This document shows, in pieces, positions 24,301-36,762 of a stretch of DNA of 64,000 nt (positions within the stretch are counted from its first letter, which is position 1; every line of letters begins with the position of its first letter). Source of the stretch: Telmatactis stephensoni (Eukaryota; Cnidaria; Anthozoa; Actiniaria; Isophelliidae); the NCBI GenBank assembly GCA_029948255.1, contig JALIZF010001914.1, positions 868,001-932,000 of the forward strand, written 5' to 3'. Below the pieces are notes generated by a model that saw only the letters and a program-made list of their open reading frames with translations, searched no databases and was not told where the DNA came from. Made by a program: the position numbers and the translations under genes.

Positions 24301-24763
24301 AAAACTAGCTTAAGCTACTGAATGATTAGCCTCCGTTTAACTTACCAACTAGAATAGATGCTGGTATCAGTGTCCAGTACTTGACATAGTAGTTTGCTAC
24401 AGTGTAAAGTACGTAGCTAATCATGGAGAATACAAGAGCCCACTTACAGCCCAATCGACCAATCATGTAAGGCGGTATAAACATACACGAGATTATCAAA
24501 GCCGCGTACAGCACGCATAACGATATCAGCCCCAGGCCCTTATCTGCATTCAAGCTACTTTGAAGCATCTGAAGGGACTGGAACGCAGTGAAAAGGAACA
24601 GGAACCCACAACTGATGATGACGACATTCTTGGTGATCTGAAACTTCTCTTTCCTTTTGCTTTCAGCTGACATGAAGTCAGCATCCTCCAACTCTACTTG
24701 GGATTTGTCGATGTATGTTTTGGGAGCACCGTTTTCTTGTTTTTTGTCTACACCGTTCTGCAT
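21349..24763 (-). CDS. UNC93-family major facilitator protein (UNC93A-like)
   Basis: Six coding exons join in frame to 513 aa: 24763-24346, 23323-23132, 22854-22653, 22499-22337, 22243-21976, 21647-21349. After a hydrophilic N-terminus of about 45 residues come the MFS-like membrane segments of the UNC-93 family. Hallmarks are FQSLQMLQSSLN, LVGLSAAPLWSSKC, PLTFYSGLEQAF followed by IFADFTA, QGFCDAIWQTQ, and DNQEAAFSNYRLWESLGF near the C-terminus. C. elegans UNC-93 regulates a two-pore potassium channel; vertebrate UNC93A is a poorly characterised plasma-membrane protein and UNC93B1 traffics Toll-like receptors. The long extracellular loop in exon 3 has two NxT/S sites. The start is the ATG at 24763; exon 1 continues upstream as 5' UTR to an acceptor near 24782, so a 5' non-coding exon must exist. 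The exact paralogue is not decided. Confidence 0.92.
23372..23662. repeat. Foldback MITE in UNC93 intron 1
   Basis: The inverted ends are (G)TACTAAGAGA, followed by longer pairing arms GCGATGTTCGCGGCGACTAA and its inverse. The centre carries several copies of a TTGAGAGCCTTGCGCG-like motif. About 290 bp, CpG-rich relative to surroundings. Confidence 0.65.
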
Positions 24764-24781
24764 TTTGCATCGAGGGACCTG

Positions 24782-26613
24782 TACAACAAGCACGATGTTG
24801 AGTACATAACTAAAAATATTATATAGATACATGCAGGAGCGTCCGCAGCCTTGTTGAAAGGACGGCAATTCGATAAATGCAGTCATTCATGACGCATACA
24901 TAAACCTCATTTCCATTGCTTGAAAGTTGAAAAGGAAGGGGGACATGGTCCCTGGAACCCCCCCTAGGGACGTCCATGAGATATTGTAGCTATTTGAAAA
25001 AAGTGAACATTATGCTTCGCAGACAGTGCATTCTGGATTGTCTGTTTTCGCGAACGAAAAAAAATGTTGGAAGTCAATAGTTCCAAAAATTATATTAGAT
25101 CTCGTTTCCAACGCAAAGCTCATTTTCACTTGTACTGGTTCAACCCCATATTAAAACAAACGTTTTAGGTATTCGGGAAGCGCTTATTTCAATGACGTCA
25201 CAGCAATCATGTTGGATGAACTTCCAAGTTCCCAAGTCAAATAGGTTTGGTATGGATTACAAAGGCAATGTTTTGTTCCCTCGGGGAGAATCCTGTATAC
25301 AGAAAGGTGGGGATGCCCGATAGTCGGAAATTTTGAAAGTGATCCCTAAAAGCTACCTGAGTCTTATCCAGGTAAGCGTGGCAACCCATGGTTTTTAAAG
25401 CTACCGACTCAAAATCAATAAGTGTAATATTTTTCAGCTTTAGTAGTATTAAAGACAATCAATAATGATAATAATGATAATCTTTATTGAGGATACCAAC
25501 ATCATATACATGGTTTACAGAAGGGTTCTCAAGTTCAAATCTTTGAACATCATCTACTCGTAAAATTTATGGCGGCATCTTAATTACTCTAAAAGGCGCC
25601 AGATCGCCGATCGATTGATCCTAAAAAGTACGACGAGCATCCTGGTCCAAAATATATGGAAATCATTCGGGGTTTTGTTTTATCAGTATCTCGTTGGTAG
25701 TTTATACAGATAAATGATTGGCCTCCATTGGCTTTACGGTTCGTCACTAGGGACACTAGTTGTCTTATTCTCCCTACAGACCTATCAAATCCTAATAGTC
25801 TTGCAATACTTCCAAGCTGACATCGATTCATTTCCACTATTATTTAACAAAATAATCAGCAGTTATTTCCTGAATTAAGCCTTAAGTCGAGATCGACCGA
25901 CTTGCAATTCATTTTGCGTGCTGCGAATTCAGGAAAGCCCTATGATCATACGCCGCCCCGACGGAGCTCCTGGCATAAAGTCAATCAAATGCGTAAACAC
26001 TCAATGTTTGTACAGTTTACTATAATCAACCAGTACAGTAATGAAATGAATTATATTTTAGATTTTATATTATATTTCGCAGGAGTGGCGAAACTTACCG
26101 CGCCGTAAAAACATTCGAAAAATCTGCCGTAACAGTCGGGTACGGTGCAGTTAGCCCTTTCTTTGGGATTCCTGTGGGATTCTTATCTAACTAGTGCCTA
26201 GTCTCTCTCTATCAACAACACAGGAAAACCAAGATATATATAAATTCAAATTCTTAGATTATAGCAGTTATCTGATTGGATAAATTTCACCTTCTTTTTT
26301 GTGGTCGGACCACATGTTTCCCATCCTCGACGTTTGTTTACTGTGCTTACGTTTGTTTCAGTGTACCGGGGTTCCTGTGTAGCCGATCTGTTCGCTTCAA
26401 AGGCCAATGTTAGAGAAGTTTAAAAATTGTCTCTAAGAAAGCCTCTTTTCGTTAGACCTGTTAGTCCGCGGAGAAGGTAAAGGAAGACTCTGCTCGCAGG
26501 GTACTGCCATCGCTGACCTACTCTTCACGAGCCGAGTTGCGATTATGTAATGACATAAAATGTAGCCAGTGGTGTTCTGGCAACAGCCTACTTCGTGTCG
26601 AGTTATCTTCACC
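24782..26613. other. Region upstream of UNC93; degenerate repeats
   Basis: Holds a decayed relative of the G-tract MITE family (about 25280-25680: GATGCCCGATAGTCGGAAAT at left, TACGACGAGCATCCTGG at right) and a minus-strand CR1-like LINE tail (TCCTCAATAAAGAT read on the minus strand, 25455-25495). No coding exon was recognised. The 5' non-coding exon and promoter of UNC93 may lie here but cannot be located. Confidence 0.4.
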
Positions 26614-26726
26614 CAGCCTAGTACCCAGGCGTTCCTCTGCGAGCGCTCACTCTGTGACGTCACTCTGTGCGACACTCTGTGACGTCACGTTTAGAAACGA
26701 GACGGGAAAGCCTGGGGACTAGGCTG
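26614..26726. repeat. 113-bp MITE with 9-bp TSD ATCTTCACC
   Basis: The termini are CAGCCTAGTACCCAGGC and, inverted, CAGCCTAGTCCCCAGGC. The flanking 9-bp ATCTTCACC is exact at 26605-26613 and 26727-26735. The centre has a direct repeat of CTCTGTGACGTCAC, a CRE-like palindrome. Confidence 0.75.
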
Positions 26727-26735
26727 ATCTTCACC

Positions 26736-29700
26736 TTGAGCACGCTATCAGCTTGCTCCCTGCGAGCTTCGCAATACTTGACGTCAATTCCGTGACCCAA
26801 AGTGTTTTTTTTAGTTTACGCGGCACGCTATTTCCTGTTAAATGACCCGGTTTAAACTAGAAATGAAAAGGTTGACCATGCTAAATCAACTCAGCTGGTT
26901 ACACGTTTTACTACGCAATAGAATAACATAGCCTTAGCTTTCTGATAAAACAACTCGTACCAAGGCTTCACGTATTCACTAGTTAAAAATATGGCGTCTA
27001 AATTAAGCAATCACTCATTCTCGATTACTCAATGCAGCCATTTTAAATAAATTTCCTGCTTCATGTTGAGTTCAGTGGTCTCTACTGCAACGACGTCAGT
27101 CGTTGCATGTCGAAATCATCGAGGAGGCCGTAAGATATTCGGGCGGAGACCACATTCAGACATCGATCGGTTTACGACTTCAAGCTGCCTAAAAATCCAG
27201 CTGTGGTTTATCTATTTTGTTCTTTGCTCTCTTGTAGGAGCTCTACTCCCTGCTCTACTAGTTTACTTCTAAAACTTCTAAATAAAGTTGCAGTGGGCAT
27301 GCATGAAATGCGTTCAGTTTATGTTGACAGAATGCTTAATGTTTTAAGCAGGCCTTTCGTAATTGTATACACAGTGCAAACAAAACCACAGACTGCCATT
27401 AAAGAGATGAAATGTATGGAATTCCACTGACTAACCTCCAGTAGCCTAGAGCGAAGGCGACTGGGTAAACGTTGGGGGCGTTGACGTGGGAGTATCGTCG
27501 GTGGTTGCGCATGTAAACATTGCAACCAAAATCGAAATCTTCGCTTTTAAAGAGAAACTGGTAGACATTAAATTATGTTTCCCACGAAACTCCGAGGCTT
27601 ACAGTAAGATAACAAACATATCGTCGTACACCAGCGTTGTTGTTGTCTAAAATTTGCTTTTCTTTATCTCTGCGCCAAAACAAAATTCCACGCGGCGGTC
27701 GCTACTGGGCTAAATGCCGCATGAACTGCTGAGAAGAACGACCTTAAACAACCAAAATTCTACGGGAATAAGTAATCCAATAAATAGAAAAAACAAACAG
27801 AATTAACAATCCAATTTCCACATTAAATAGAAGATTAAAAACAATATAACAAGAACAGTAAAAACATCGATAGCGTCGTGTTGCACAACCGAAGCTATGG
27901 CTTAGCAGGAACCGTCTTCTATCCTCGTACGACGTTCACATTATAACAATTAATGATATATGGTTTTGGAAAACCTACCCTTCGAAGAATTAAGTTGAAC
28001 AGAGCACAAACATTATCTCTAACTGGCAAGTCATGAAAAAAAATATCTTAGATCGAAAACTCAGGAACAAAAAGTACACTTTAATAGAGAAATTCAAGGT
28101 TTTTAAGAGATTCCGCAGTAAACTACTTGTAAAAGGGCTACAAGAAGCACCCTATGTGTACATTTGTCTTGCATCTAATGAAATATAATGTACTACGTCT
28201 TTTGGAGAAGGTTTCGTAACATTTACAAATGCCTTTCTTGTCCAAGCCAACAAAGAAACATGTTCGAAGTCGTTTTCGTTTAAAGCGGGTAAATGCGACG
28301 ATAAAAAACTGTGGGTCTTTGTTGTAAGGATGGTTCAAGATTTTGGAAATCCGAAGAATAACATTGCTAATTTGTAAGGACGCAAAAGACCGTTGTAGCA
28401 CGGTTGTAGCACGGTTTCAACTGGTTGGATCGCGTGGCAATTGTGGTTGGATTATACACAAACGACTTGGACCCCAAGAAAGCGTTGGTGCCGTTAAACT
28501 TACGCCAAAGCCTTACCTTAAATACTCGAATTCTTTCTCAAAGAAAGCGACTAAAAGCTCTTTTCGTCGTTGTGAAATAAATTACTCTTGGCAGAATAAA
28601 TACCCGTCCGGCGTTTGTTGATTACGTTTTCCATGTAACTCAATGCGTGGACTTTGCTTCTAGTGGGTTTGGCAATTGATGAATATGACATGTTGTCAAA
28701 TAGAGCTACAAAGGCCGAGTCACGCTACGGTTCAGTGGTCCATTGTACTAAGGCTTTTTTCCTTGTGTGCTTAAAGTTTTTATTTGTTTGGAAATGACAG
28801 GGAGAGGAACTCAAGGGTGAATCTGTGGGGAAAATGAGCAGCAAAAGTTGCATGAAATTGGTTATCATGACGACGACATGAATAGGAATTGAATGCATAT
28901 ATTACAGCGACTGCCTTTATTAGGATTTGCTTTATTTTCGCATGTTTATTTAGCCTTATTTAAGTTTCTTTTCCTATTATTTTGTGTGGTCAGAATGTCA
29001 GATCAGATCATGGGCGCCTCACATGCATCTAACTGAGAGCCGTATGTTCCTAAGATCTACTTTTACGGTACAGTAAACTAATGCAGTAATACTGTAAATT
29101 CAGCTAATCGCAGCATTAATCAGCCACAGCGATCGAGGATTTTTCTTCCTTTCAATACTTTGAACTCTCACTCCCTCCACTCCCTCGTCTCTCCAACGTT
29201 CGCTGTGCTTAGCCCTCCGGTCAAGCGACGCTTGTTCGACTCCTTACCAAATGGCAAAGTAATGTCATTAAATGAGATGCATATTTGGCGAAATGACTAC
29301 TAAAGCAGCGTGCATTGGTCATAACCAAAATGAGTAAATGGTGGACTTTTCTCTTTTAGATTATCAGATGGATCGACTTGTTTTTGGTTGCGTTGCTTGC
29401 CTGGAGGACTTCGAAACCGGGCTTCGAAATCGGGGGGAGCGAGGGGGAGGGGTACGTGGTCACTTTTTTGCAAAGCCTAAATAGAAAAGAGTGTTTGAAG
29501 TGTATGTTGAAGGCTGTTTCGTTTACTTGCCCTCGGAAAATTCATTGACTTTGCTCCAAACAAGTTTTAACAATTATGCGAGCTCATAATCCATTTTAGC
29601 AAAATATTAGGACTACCCCCTCCCCAATGGCTTGAAATGCTTCTAGCTTAGTGATCAGCAAGAGCACAGACTGGTCCTTTACAGAGTTTCAGATATACAT

Positions 29701-29831
29701 GTAAGCTTTGTTGCCCTAGGGTGTTATGCACTGACAAAGCACCTTGAGGGTCAGTGAATCGTTGTGGAAATCGATCACGATCAGCTTAGGAACGGTTTAA
29801 ATTTGATGTTTTGTTTTTGTTGTAATTTGTT
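26736..29831. other. Gene-poor stretch, nothing recognised
   Basis: About 3.1 kb with only short open frames lacking splice context or motifs. It includes somewhat GC-richer patches (27060-27540) that could be promoter DNA, but I see no supporting exon. Confidence 0.4.
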
Positions 29832-30168
29832 CCCGGGGGGGGGGGGGGGAGCACTCCTTCCAGTTTTGGGTAGGGACGTGCCGCTGAGCCCCTCGAACCC
29901 TGACCCTGTTCCAGAGCAAAATTTCCAAAATTGATACCCTGTTCCAGAGTAAATGCCTGCCTAATTTCATTGCTTCCGGCGAAGTTGACGTGTCGTTAAC
30001 CCCTTTCAGCCCGGCCTTTTAGACGAACTTTGTTAAAAGATACCCTGTTCCAGAGAGTAATTACGATTTTTATATACCCTGTTCCAGAGTAAAATCGCTG
30101 AAAACCCTATACCCTGTTTGGCGGCACGTACCCGTATAGCGAATATAGGGGAGTACCCCCCCCCCGGG
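29832..30168. repeat. G-tract hAT-like MITE, copy 4
   Basis: CCCGGGGG and CCCCCGGG ends are flanked by AATTTGTT on both sides (29824-29831 and 30169-30176). The interior has four spaced copies of ACCCTGTTCCAGAG, unlike the other copies, so only the ends are shared. Confidence 0.7.
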
Positions 30169-30746
30169 AATTTGTTTGTTGTTTTGCTACTTTATTGATG
30201 TTTAATACCAAGTTTTTCGTTTATGTCTGTCTAAAGTCCTGTCTCTTTTACTCGCTTTTCTTCATTTGAGTGTATTATTATTTTGTTTTGGAGGCAAGCT
30301 GCTCAATTAAACTGCTTCCATTTACAAACAATTGTAACTAAAATGTTGCAAGTCTATAAGAACTCTAAGTCTATTAGATTCTGATCGGCCAACCGCAATA
30401 TAGTCAACCATGTAAACAAACGTTTTAGCGGTAATCAGACTTTGCGTCATTTCATTAGCGTCTGGTTTTTTTTTGTTCATCCAAGATTACTAACACGTTT
30501 TTATCTTTTGATTCTCAAGTAAATGATTTAAATCCAGCAATAGTCACTTATAGTTAAGATATTATTACCTAAATACTTGACGAGACATCTGTGACGTCAA
30601 GTTATAAAATGACCTTTACTTTACACTAATCTTGCAGTGGGATTCATGTGTGTCATGGCGGCGTGTTTATAGACCAACATGTAGAGGACACTAGTGAAAA
30701 ACGTCTGCGCATGCTCGTAGTCAAGTCTTCGTGCTTTTGTAAATTA

Positions 30747-31002
30747 AGGTCCGGTAATACGAGCAACAAAATCGTGCAACTTGTCGCGCAACATTGTTGC
30801 GTTGCAAGTTGCAGAGCAAATGTTGCTCGTATTGCGCGCATCAAATTTTCTTTGTTGCACGAAGTAGAAGACATCTCTTCTCTTCACAAAGAAAATTTGT
30901 CGCGCGTGAAGTGGTAATACGAGCAACGTTTACTCTGCAACTTGCAACGCAACAATGTTGCGCGACAAGTTGCACGATTTTGTTGCTCGTTTTACCGGAC
31001 CT
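30747..31002. repeat. Harbinger-type MITE, second copy
   Basis: AGGTCCGGTAATACGAGCAA and its inverse are the ends; TTA flanks both (30744-30746 and 31003-31005). The arms extend through CTTGTCGCGCAACATTGTTG. Inner copies of GGTAATACGAGCAACGTTT show that an older element folded onto itself. Open frames inside are artefacts of the inverted repeat. Confidence 0.8.
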
Positions 31003-31373
31003 TTATGCAAATTTGACTTTCACACTTGCCTGAACAATACATTTTACAAAATGTCAAAACTTAAGGAAAGTACTTGAAACTTAGGGATAATTCTTTCAGG
31101 GTTTCTTTATTAATACATTATCTTCCTCTCACGAAAGTATACCAGAGAAATTTTTTGTATACTCGGAGAAAACGAACTTTTCTTTTCTCACTCAAACTCT
31201 CTTGAATTCTTAGAAAACGTGCTGATATGCACGCATGCGCAGACGTTTTTCACTAGTGTCCATGTAGAGTTAACGATGATTCGTGACGTCATCAAAATGT
31301 GTTTGGAATGATCAAGATTTAATGGTCACCGCTAATATTACTTAAAATTATGACAAGATGCAGGTTATAACTG

Positions 31374-31669
31374 GTTACGAGTACATGAGAGTATATGAGA
31401 GTGCATGAAAATATATGAGTACATGGGAGTACAAGGGAGTTCATGGGAGTACGCGGAAGAGCATGAGGGTGCATTGGAGTACACGGGAGTACATGGGAAT
31501 GCATGAGAGTGCATAAGGACATGTGAGTACATGGGATATGGGAGTATGTTGGAGTGCTCGGGAGTACATGTGAGTATATGAGAGCCTTTATAGGAGTGCT
31601 TGGGTGTATACGAGAGTACGTGGGAGTACATGGGAATACATAGGTGTACGTTGGAGTATATGAGTATAT
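31374..31669. repeat. 10-bp minisatellite GAGTACATGG, left block
   Basis: Degenerate tandem array with period 10 (GAGTACATGG, variants GAGTGCATGA, GAGTATATGA). It is the left half of an array interrupted by the 31670-36759 element; the other half is at 36763-37290. The long minus-strand open frames here only reflect the 10-base period. Confidence 0.85.
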
Positions 31670-31750
31670 CACTGTGCAAAAAGGCAAATATTCGGAAAGA
31701 ATATGCTTGAATATAGACATGCATACTTCAAGTATTCAGGGAAATTCATT

Positions 31751-31979
31751 GGTATTCAAGACCGAGTGATGCAACGTCATGCTAGAATCACTCGGAACGA
31801 ATCCGGACAGAATTTCCATTTTCGTCCCGTATACTCTTGACTGACTTCACGTATAAATATTCGCGGCGTATATTTATACGTGAAGTCAGTCAAGAGTATA
31901 CGGGACGAAAATGGAAATTCTGTCCGGATTCGTTCCGAGTGATTCTAGTATGACGTTGCATCACTCGGACTTGAATACT
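31751..31979. repeat. 229-bp near-perfect palindrome
   Basis: Arms of about 114 bp pair with very few mismatches, from TATTCAAGACCGAGTGATGC on the left to its inverse on the right. The centre is around 31865 (ATTCGCGGCGTATATT). It lies just inside the left end of the CACTG element. Confidence 0.9.
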
Positions 31980-32590
31980 AATCGAATTTTCCTGAATACT
32001 TGAAGTAACAAGTATGATACTCTTGTATACTCTTGTATTCGTTTAGTTGATGCTTCGAATATTCTTGAATATTGGACATTGTCAAATTCTTCCTACCGAA
32101 ATACCCTACGAATATCAGTCGTATGTTACGAATATTCCTGAATACTAGACATCCCTGACGTTTTCTTAGCGAACAACCCTCCGAATTTCAGTCGTATGTT
32201 ACGAATATTCCTGAATACTAGACACCCCTGACGTCTTCTAGTCGAACTACCCTCTGAATATCATTGGTATAATACGGATATTCTTGAATTCTCAACGTAT
32301 TCTTCACAACATCCCATCGAAATACGGGAGATTTTCAAGCATTTTACCCATTCAAAGGCCTATAACTACATCAAAATACATAGAAAAACAAAATATACAA
32401 GTATAAACAAACAAATTCATAGCATTGAAATGTGTTTTATTAAAATACGGTATAGGATTTATCAATTGACATGGCGGTAACATTTGAACAGTAATAGATA
32501 ATAGACTACTAACTTGAATCATTTAACTACTTGATATCTTAATAAACGTGTCTCATAGTGTCCTTTATATATACACTCAACTGTTCGCAA

Positions 32591-33024
32591 TCAATGTAGC
32601 CAGAGGACAAGTCGACGTACGCTATGAAGTACCTCAAAGAAACGGACATCGATCACTGGTTCCCAGCTTGGAGCATTTTTGGCCGCTTCGCTGAAGTCGC
32701 AATCCAAGATTCTCCAGTTTAACTAAAAAGATATAAAAGTATCTTAAAATCTTTTCATCTAAAAGCATAATCACAAGTCAATGTACGTACAAGCTTATTA
32801 CCCGAGCTGATTTACTCGAAAGAACAATCATATTCCCGTCATAGTGAAAACAAAATATGGCCATCCTAAAAGGAGTCTCTTTTATGACCTTCTTCTTCCC
32901 TATAAGAAGGTTTAAAATTGACTTCTCGTACGATAAACTCGGTCAATACTAATAATTGCTTATCAAATATTCAACTTACCGCCAGAGACTTCGGCGTCCT
33001 TCCATTGTCGCCCTTGTAGAATAC
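32591..33024 (-). CDS. Hypothetical C-terminal exons inside the CACTG element
   Basis: Two exons join in frame: 33024-32980 (acceptor AAATAG, donor GGCG|GTAAGT) and 32722-32591 (acceptor TTTTAG), ending in TGA. They give 58 residues including FYKGDNGRTPKSLALNWRI and APSWEPVIDVRFFEV, followed by a basic-hydrophobic tail. Composition and splice signals look real but I do not recognise the protein. Upstream exons were not found. It may be the remaining end of a transposon-encoded protein. Confidence 0.35.
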
Positions 33025-35976
33025 CTATTTCTACTCTGATGAAGCTTGTTCTTCTTTCAAACAATGTATTAAAGCTTTCTCTATATTTCCTCCTCGATTT
33101 GAGAATAATGTAGGCCATATTTTAGGCTCAAAATATAGGATTTTGTAGAACATATTCGCTATCTCCTCGATCGTACTTCAACCGTTCACTGAATGAGCGC
33201 CTACTATTCAAAACACGCACGTGATCAAATACCGTGTTTTCATTGGTTTATTGTGAGAAATGCACGGGATTCCTGTGCATTGACCGCTGACTCAACATTT
33301 CGCTGGCCAATTATTAATTCATCGAAAAGACAAAGGTGTTTGTAAAGTTGTCTATGCTTTTTGGACCTCTTTCTTTTGATTTTTGACCTAAAAACAGCTC
33401 AAAGGACACAAGTCAACAAGATAAAACAAAGGTACGTAAGATAAAGATACTTTTCGTGAGGTATTCCTCGATTAAGACCTTTTAAATCGACTTTGAAGGG
33501 AACGTAAATTTTGGCGCCAATTTTGCACAGTAGTAGGTCAACATGGTCCAAACTGACTGGATTTGGAAGCTGTTCCTTTTATTATCCAAAGGGACACAAT
33601 TAATTGTGCTTCTTATTAATTAAATTATTAATATTTTTGTTGCTTTTACTATGTTTGCTAAACAAAGTACTGTAAACTGCTTTGGATTCTATGTTGTTGA
33701 TCAAGCATAAATAATTAATTTTGTTGTTGTACTAGACACTGATTATCCACATCAAACAATGAGTCGTACTTGTATTTTACAACCTGCGTTGTTTTATTCG
33801 TTAAAACATGTCCAAATTCATAACCAATTATATAACTAACTCTTTGCATTCAAATTTTCAAACATTTGCTTGGTTTTTAGGATTACAAAGCAACCATTAT
33901 TCCAGAATGTGCAAATATATCATGTGAAGCATAGCTAAGAAAAAGAAGAAGAAGAAGAAGAGGAAAAAATAATTAATAATAAAAAGGTCTCTTCATGGCA
34001 TTAAAAGAAACATGCTCTTGCAATATAAAAATTCAAAAGGATTTCCATGCATTGACTACATAAGGAAATGCTGCACTAGTGTAAGAGGAGAGAAAAAATC
34101 TATGCCAGGAAGTTATAAAGGAGATGAACTGAAACTACCACAGCTACATGAAGAATTACCAACTGCAATGCTGGTAATTATATTTTTTCATATTTTAAAA
34201 CTGCAAATGTGATTTGTGTTGGTTAACATGTTTTGCATAATATTGTAGTATTGTAGTGTCATTTCACAGTGTTTTGAAAGTTACAGAGGGGAGTACAAAA
34301 AAATCCAACTATGCAGTGTACTTGTAGCTTTTTATTATGAAACATATTACTATTGTTTTGTTGGCATCATGATATTGGTATCCAGACATACTGGATCTAA
34401 AAGAATCCAAACATTGATGCTTTGATGAGAATAAAAAATGTTCAACATTACAGAGGGGAACAGAAAAAGTGACATTTTTTAATCTTAAAATAAAACTCAA
34501 GAACTCTGCAAAGTTTTGATATATCAAGCACACTCTTTTACATAATAATGTTCCATATTTACCTGACTTTATAAAGTCACAGAAGACAAGGTTGGTTTAT
34601 TCATCTAAAGTTGTGATTTGTGGCCTAATCAATTTAAAGCACTTGTCATATATTAGGAAGTTACTAAAGGGAAATTCTGTCCATGACCTATTACACCATC
34701 AAATACCATGCAAAACTTGAAAATAAGACTCTTTCATGATAAATAAGCCAATTTAAATTACTTTCGTTGAAATGATAGATAAGCTTATCTAAATTATTTT
34801 GTTTGAAACCTTGTTTCCTGATGAAACAATTTTCCCCGAACATTTCTATGATGTCACTGTTAGAGGGAATGAGTGCTTCATGTCCACCAGCACAGGCAAC
34901 ATTTTTGTAATATCTACATGTACATTAAAAAAATAGAAAAACAATCAGGACTTTATCATTTGATTATTCAGCTTCTTTGAAAAGTAATTTGATATTGTGT
35001 GTGAACATTAACTTTTTTTGTCCACAAATACTATGAAATGACCCTATCATGAAATCTTGACAAAATTTAATGTTTGACACAGAAGAGTGACTATAGATTG
35101 TATTATCTCTCAACAGGTGTAAATGAAACTGCTTATTGGAAGTGGAATGACCAAGAGTTGTTATTTATATGATTAAATCCATGGTTTTTGTAAATAATTC
35201 ACCCAGAAATGACTTGATTACTTAAAATTAACAGCAGAGTAAATTTTCACTTGAATGGTACATGTGACCATTTTTAAAAACTGACAATTTCAAAAATTTT
35301 GTCACAATTTGTCAAGTGACAATATTTATTCATGTGTGAGTATTACATAAATTTAGTCTGAAATTATTAGAATATCTGGCCATCAACAAAATTGTTTTTA
35401 TTTTGTTGTAATTCAATTTTGTGACTTGCACTTTGAGATTTATATATATATTTTTTGTCAATTTTATTCATGTAATGTCTTTGTGTATAAATGTTTGCCC
35501 GAGCTTTATGATTTTGCACTACCCGGTGAGTGCCACTTAGTGAGATCTTCAGGCTGGTTTCAGTGCATAATTGAGTGGCTGGCAGGATTTATCCATGTGT
35601 GTGCATTATTGGATAAAATTGAACCTGAATGTATTGGAATATCTGTTTGTTCATAAAAAAATCACAGGAACTTGCAATTGAAAAAGCCTCACATTTGTAC
35701 TATTTGTTCATTTCGATTAATTGAAATCAACATTTTTGGTAAGACAAAACAATGAAAAAGCGAATTTTGTTTATCAGAAAATCGCAATCAACAGATATCA
35801 GATTAAACGGCCAGTAACCTTGAAACGACTCGTGACCAAATGCTTTCAGCAAACCATCTCACAACAATAAAAAGAGTACAAACACCAAAAGTTTACAATA
35901 AATTGATAACACCCACTTGAATGATTTCTTGAACATGTTAAAGAAAATCGACTTATCATTATGCCAGTAGTATTTA

Positions 35977-36639
35977 TGCATGATTATGTATCACATTTTT
36001 GATCACTCAGAAATAAATGAATACTATTTGAAGATTCCAGTAATATTCACACTTCAGATATGAAAATCCTCATACGGTAGAAATATCTTTTACGAAAAGT
36101 ATGCGTAAATATTCAAACCGCAGAAAGTATTATTCAAAGTCACAAAGAAATATTATTTTTGGGATTATCTGAAGTATTCTAGTTGAAAATCCCTGTGCAT
36201 TCATACTTCACATACTCGAGTCCGAATACTCTAGAGATAAATGTTATGCAAAGTATGCGTAAGAATTCAGCATGTGTGCACTCTACTTATTGAAAAATGT
36301 TTATTGTATCAAAATATTGGTGTTTAGACATCTATTTTAGAATGTAAACTGCATGATGTATCACACTTTTCATCACTCAGAAATAAATGAATATTAATTG
36401 AAGATTCCAGTAATATTCATACTTCAGATATGAAAATCTTCATACCGTAGAAATATCTTGTACGAAAAATATGCGTGAATATTCAAACCGCAGAAAGTAT
36501 TTTTCGAAGTCACGAAGAAATATTATTTTTGGGATATCTGAAGTATTCTAGTTGAAAATGCCTGTGCATTCATACTTTACATATTCGAGTCCGAATACTT
36601 TAGAGATAAATGTTATGCAAAGTATGCGTAAGAATTCAG
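35977..36639. repeat. Two direct copies of a 290-bp subterminal unit
   Basis: 35977-36270 and 36350-36639 are about 93% identical by eye, both from TGCATGAT to GCGTAAGAATTCAG. They hold arrays of GAATACT / AGTATTC motifs. They form the right subterminal part of the CACTG element. Confidence 0.8.
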
Positions 36640-36762
36640 GTTGTATACTACTAGAATACGTCACGTATATCATCCGTCTCGAATATCCTAGAATACTCCA
36701 AGTCAAGAAGCGATATTCTTTTTCTGAATACTCTTGAATATTTGCCTTTTGGCACAGTGTAT

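Larger units (their letters stand above)
31670..36759. mobile_element. 5.1-kb CACTG-ended (EnSpm/CACTA-like) transposon
   Basis: The ends are inverted: CACTGTGCAAAAAGGCAAAT at 31670 and, inverted at 36759, CACTGTGCCAAAAGGCAAAT. TAT flanks both (31667-31669 and 36760-36762), fitting the 2-3 bp target duplication of EnSpm/CACTA elements. Both subterminal regions are packed with GAATATTC, TGAATACT and CTTGAATA motifs in both senses, as expected for transposase-binding arrays. The element split the GAGTACATGG minisatellite. No complete transposase was recognised. Two small spliced exons (33024-32591, minus) and one possible plus exon (about 34012-34171, ending at a GTAATT donor) are the only coding hints. 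It is probably non-autonomous or decayed. Confidence 0.72.

Noticed and set aside
30648..30917. Open frames on both strands in the Harbinger-type MITE
   Set aside because: They mirror one another because the element folds back; no protein motif.
31319..31724. Long minus-strand open frames of 119-133 codons rich in Pro, Thr, Ser, His and Tyr
   Set aside because: They arise from the 10-bp tandem repeat, which is open in several frames; no start context or splice sites.
34012..34212. 66-codon plus frame ending at a GTAATT donor
   Set aside because: Could be an exon of the CACTG element, but no acceptor, partner exon or motif supports it; mentioned only under the element.
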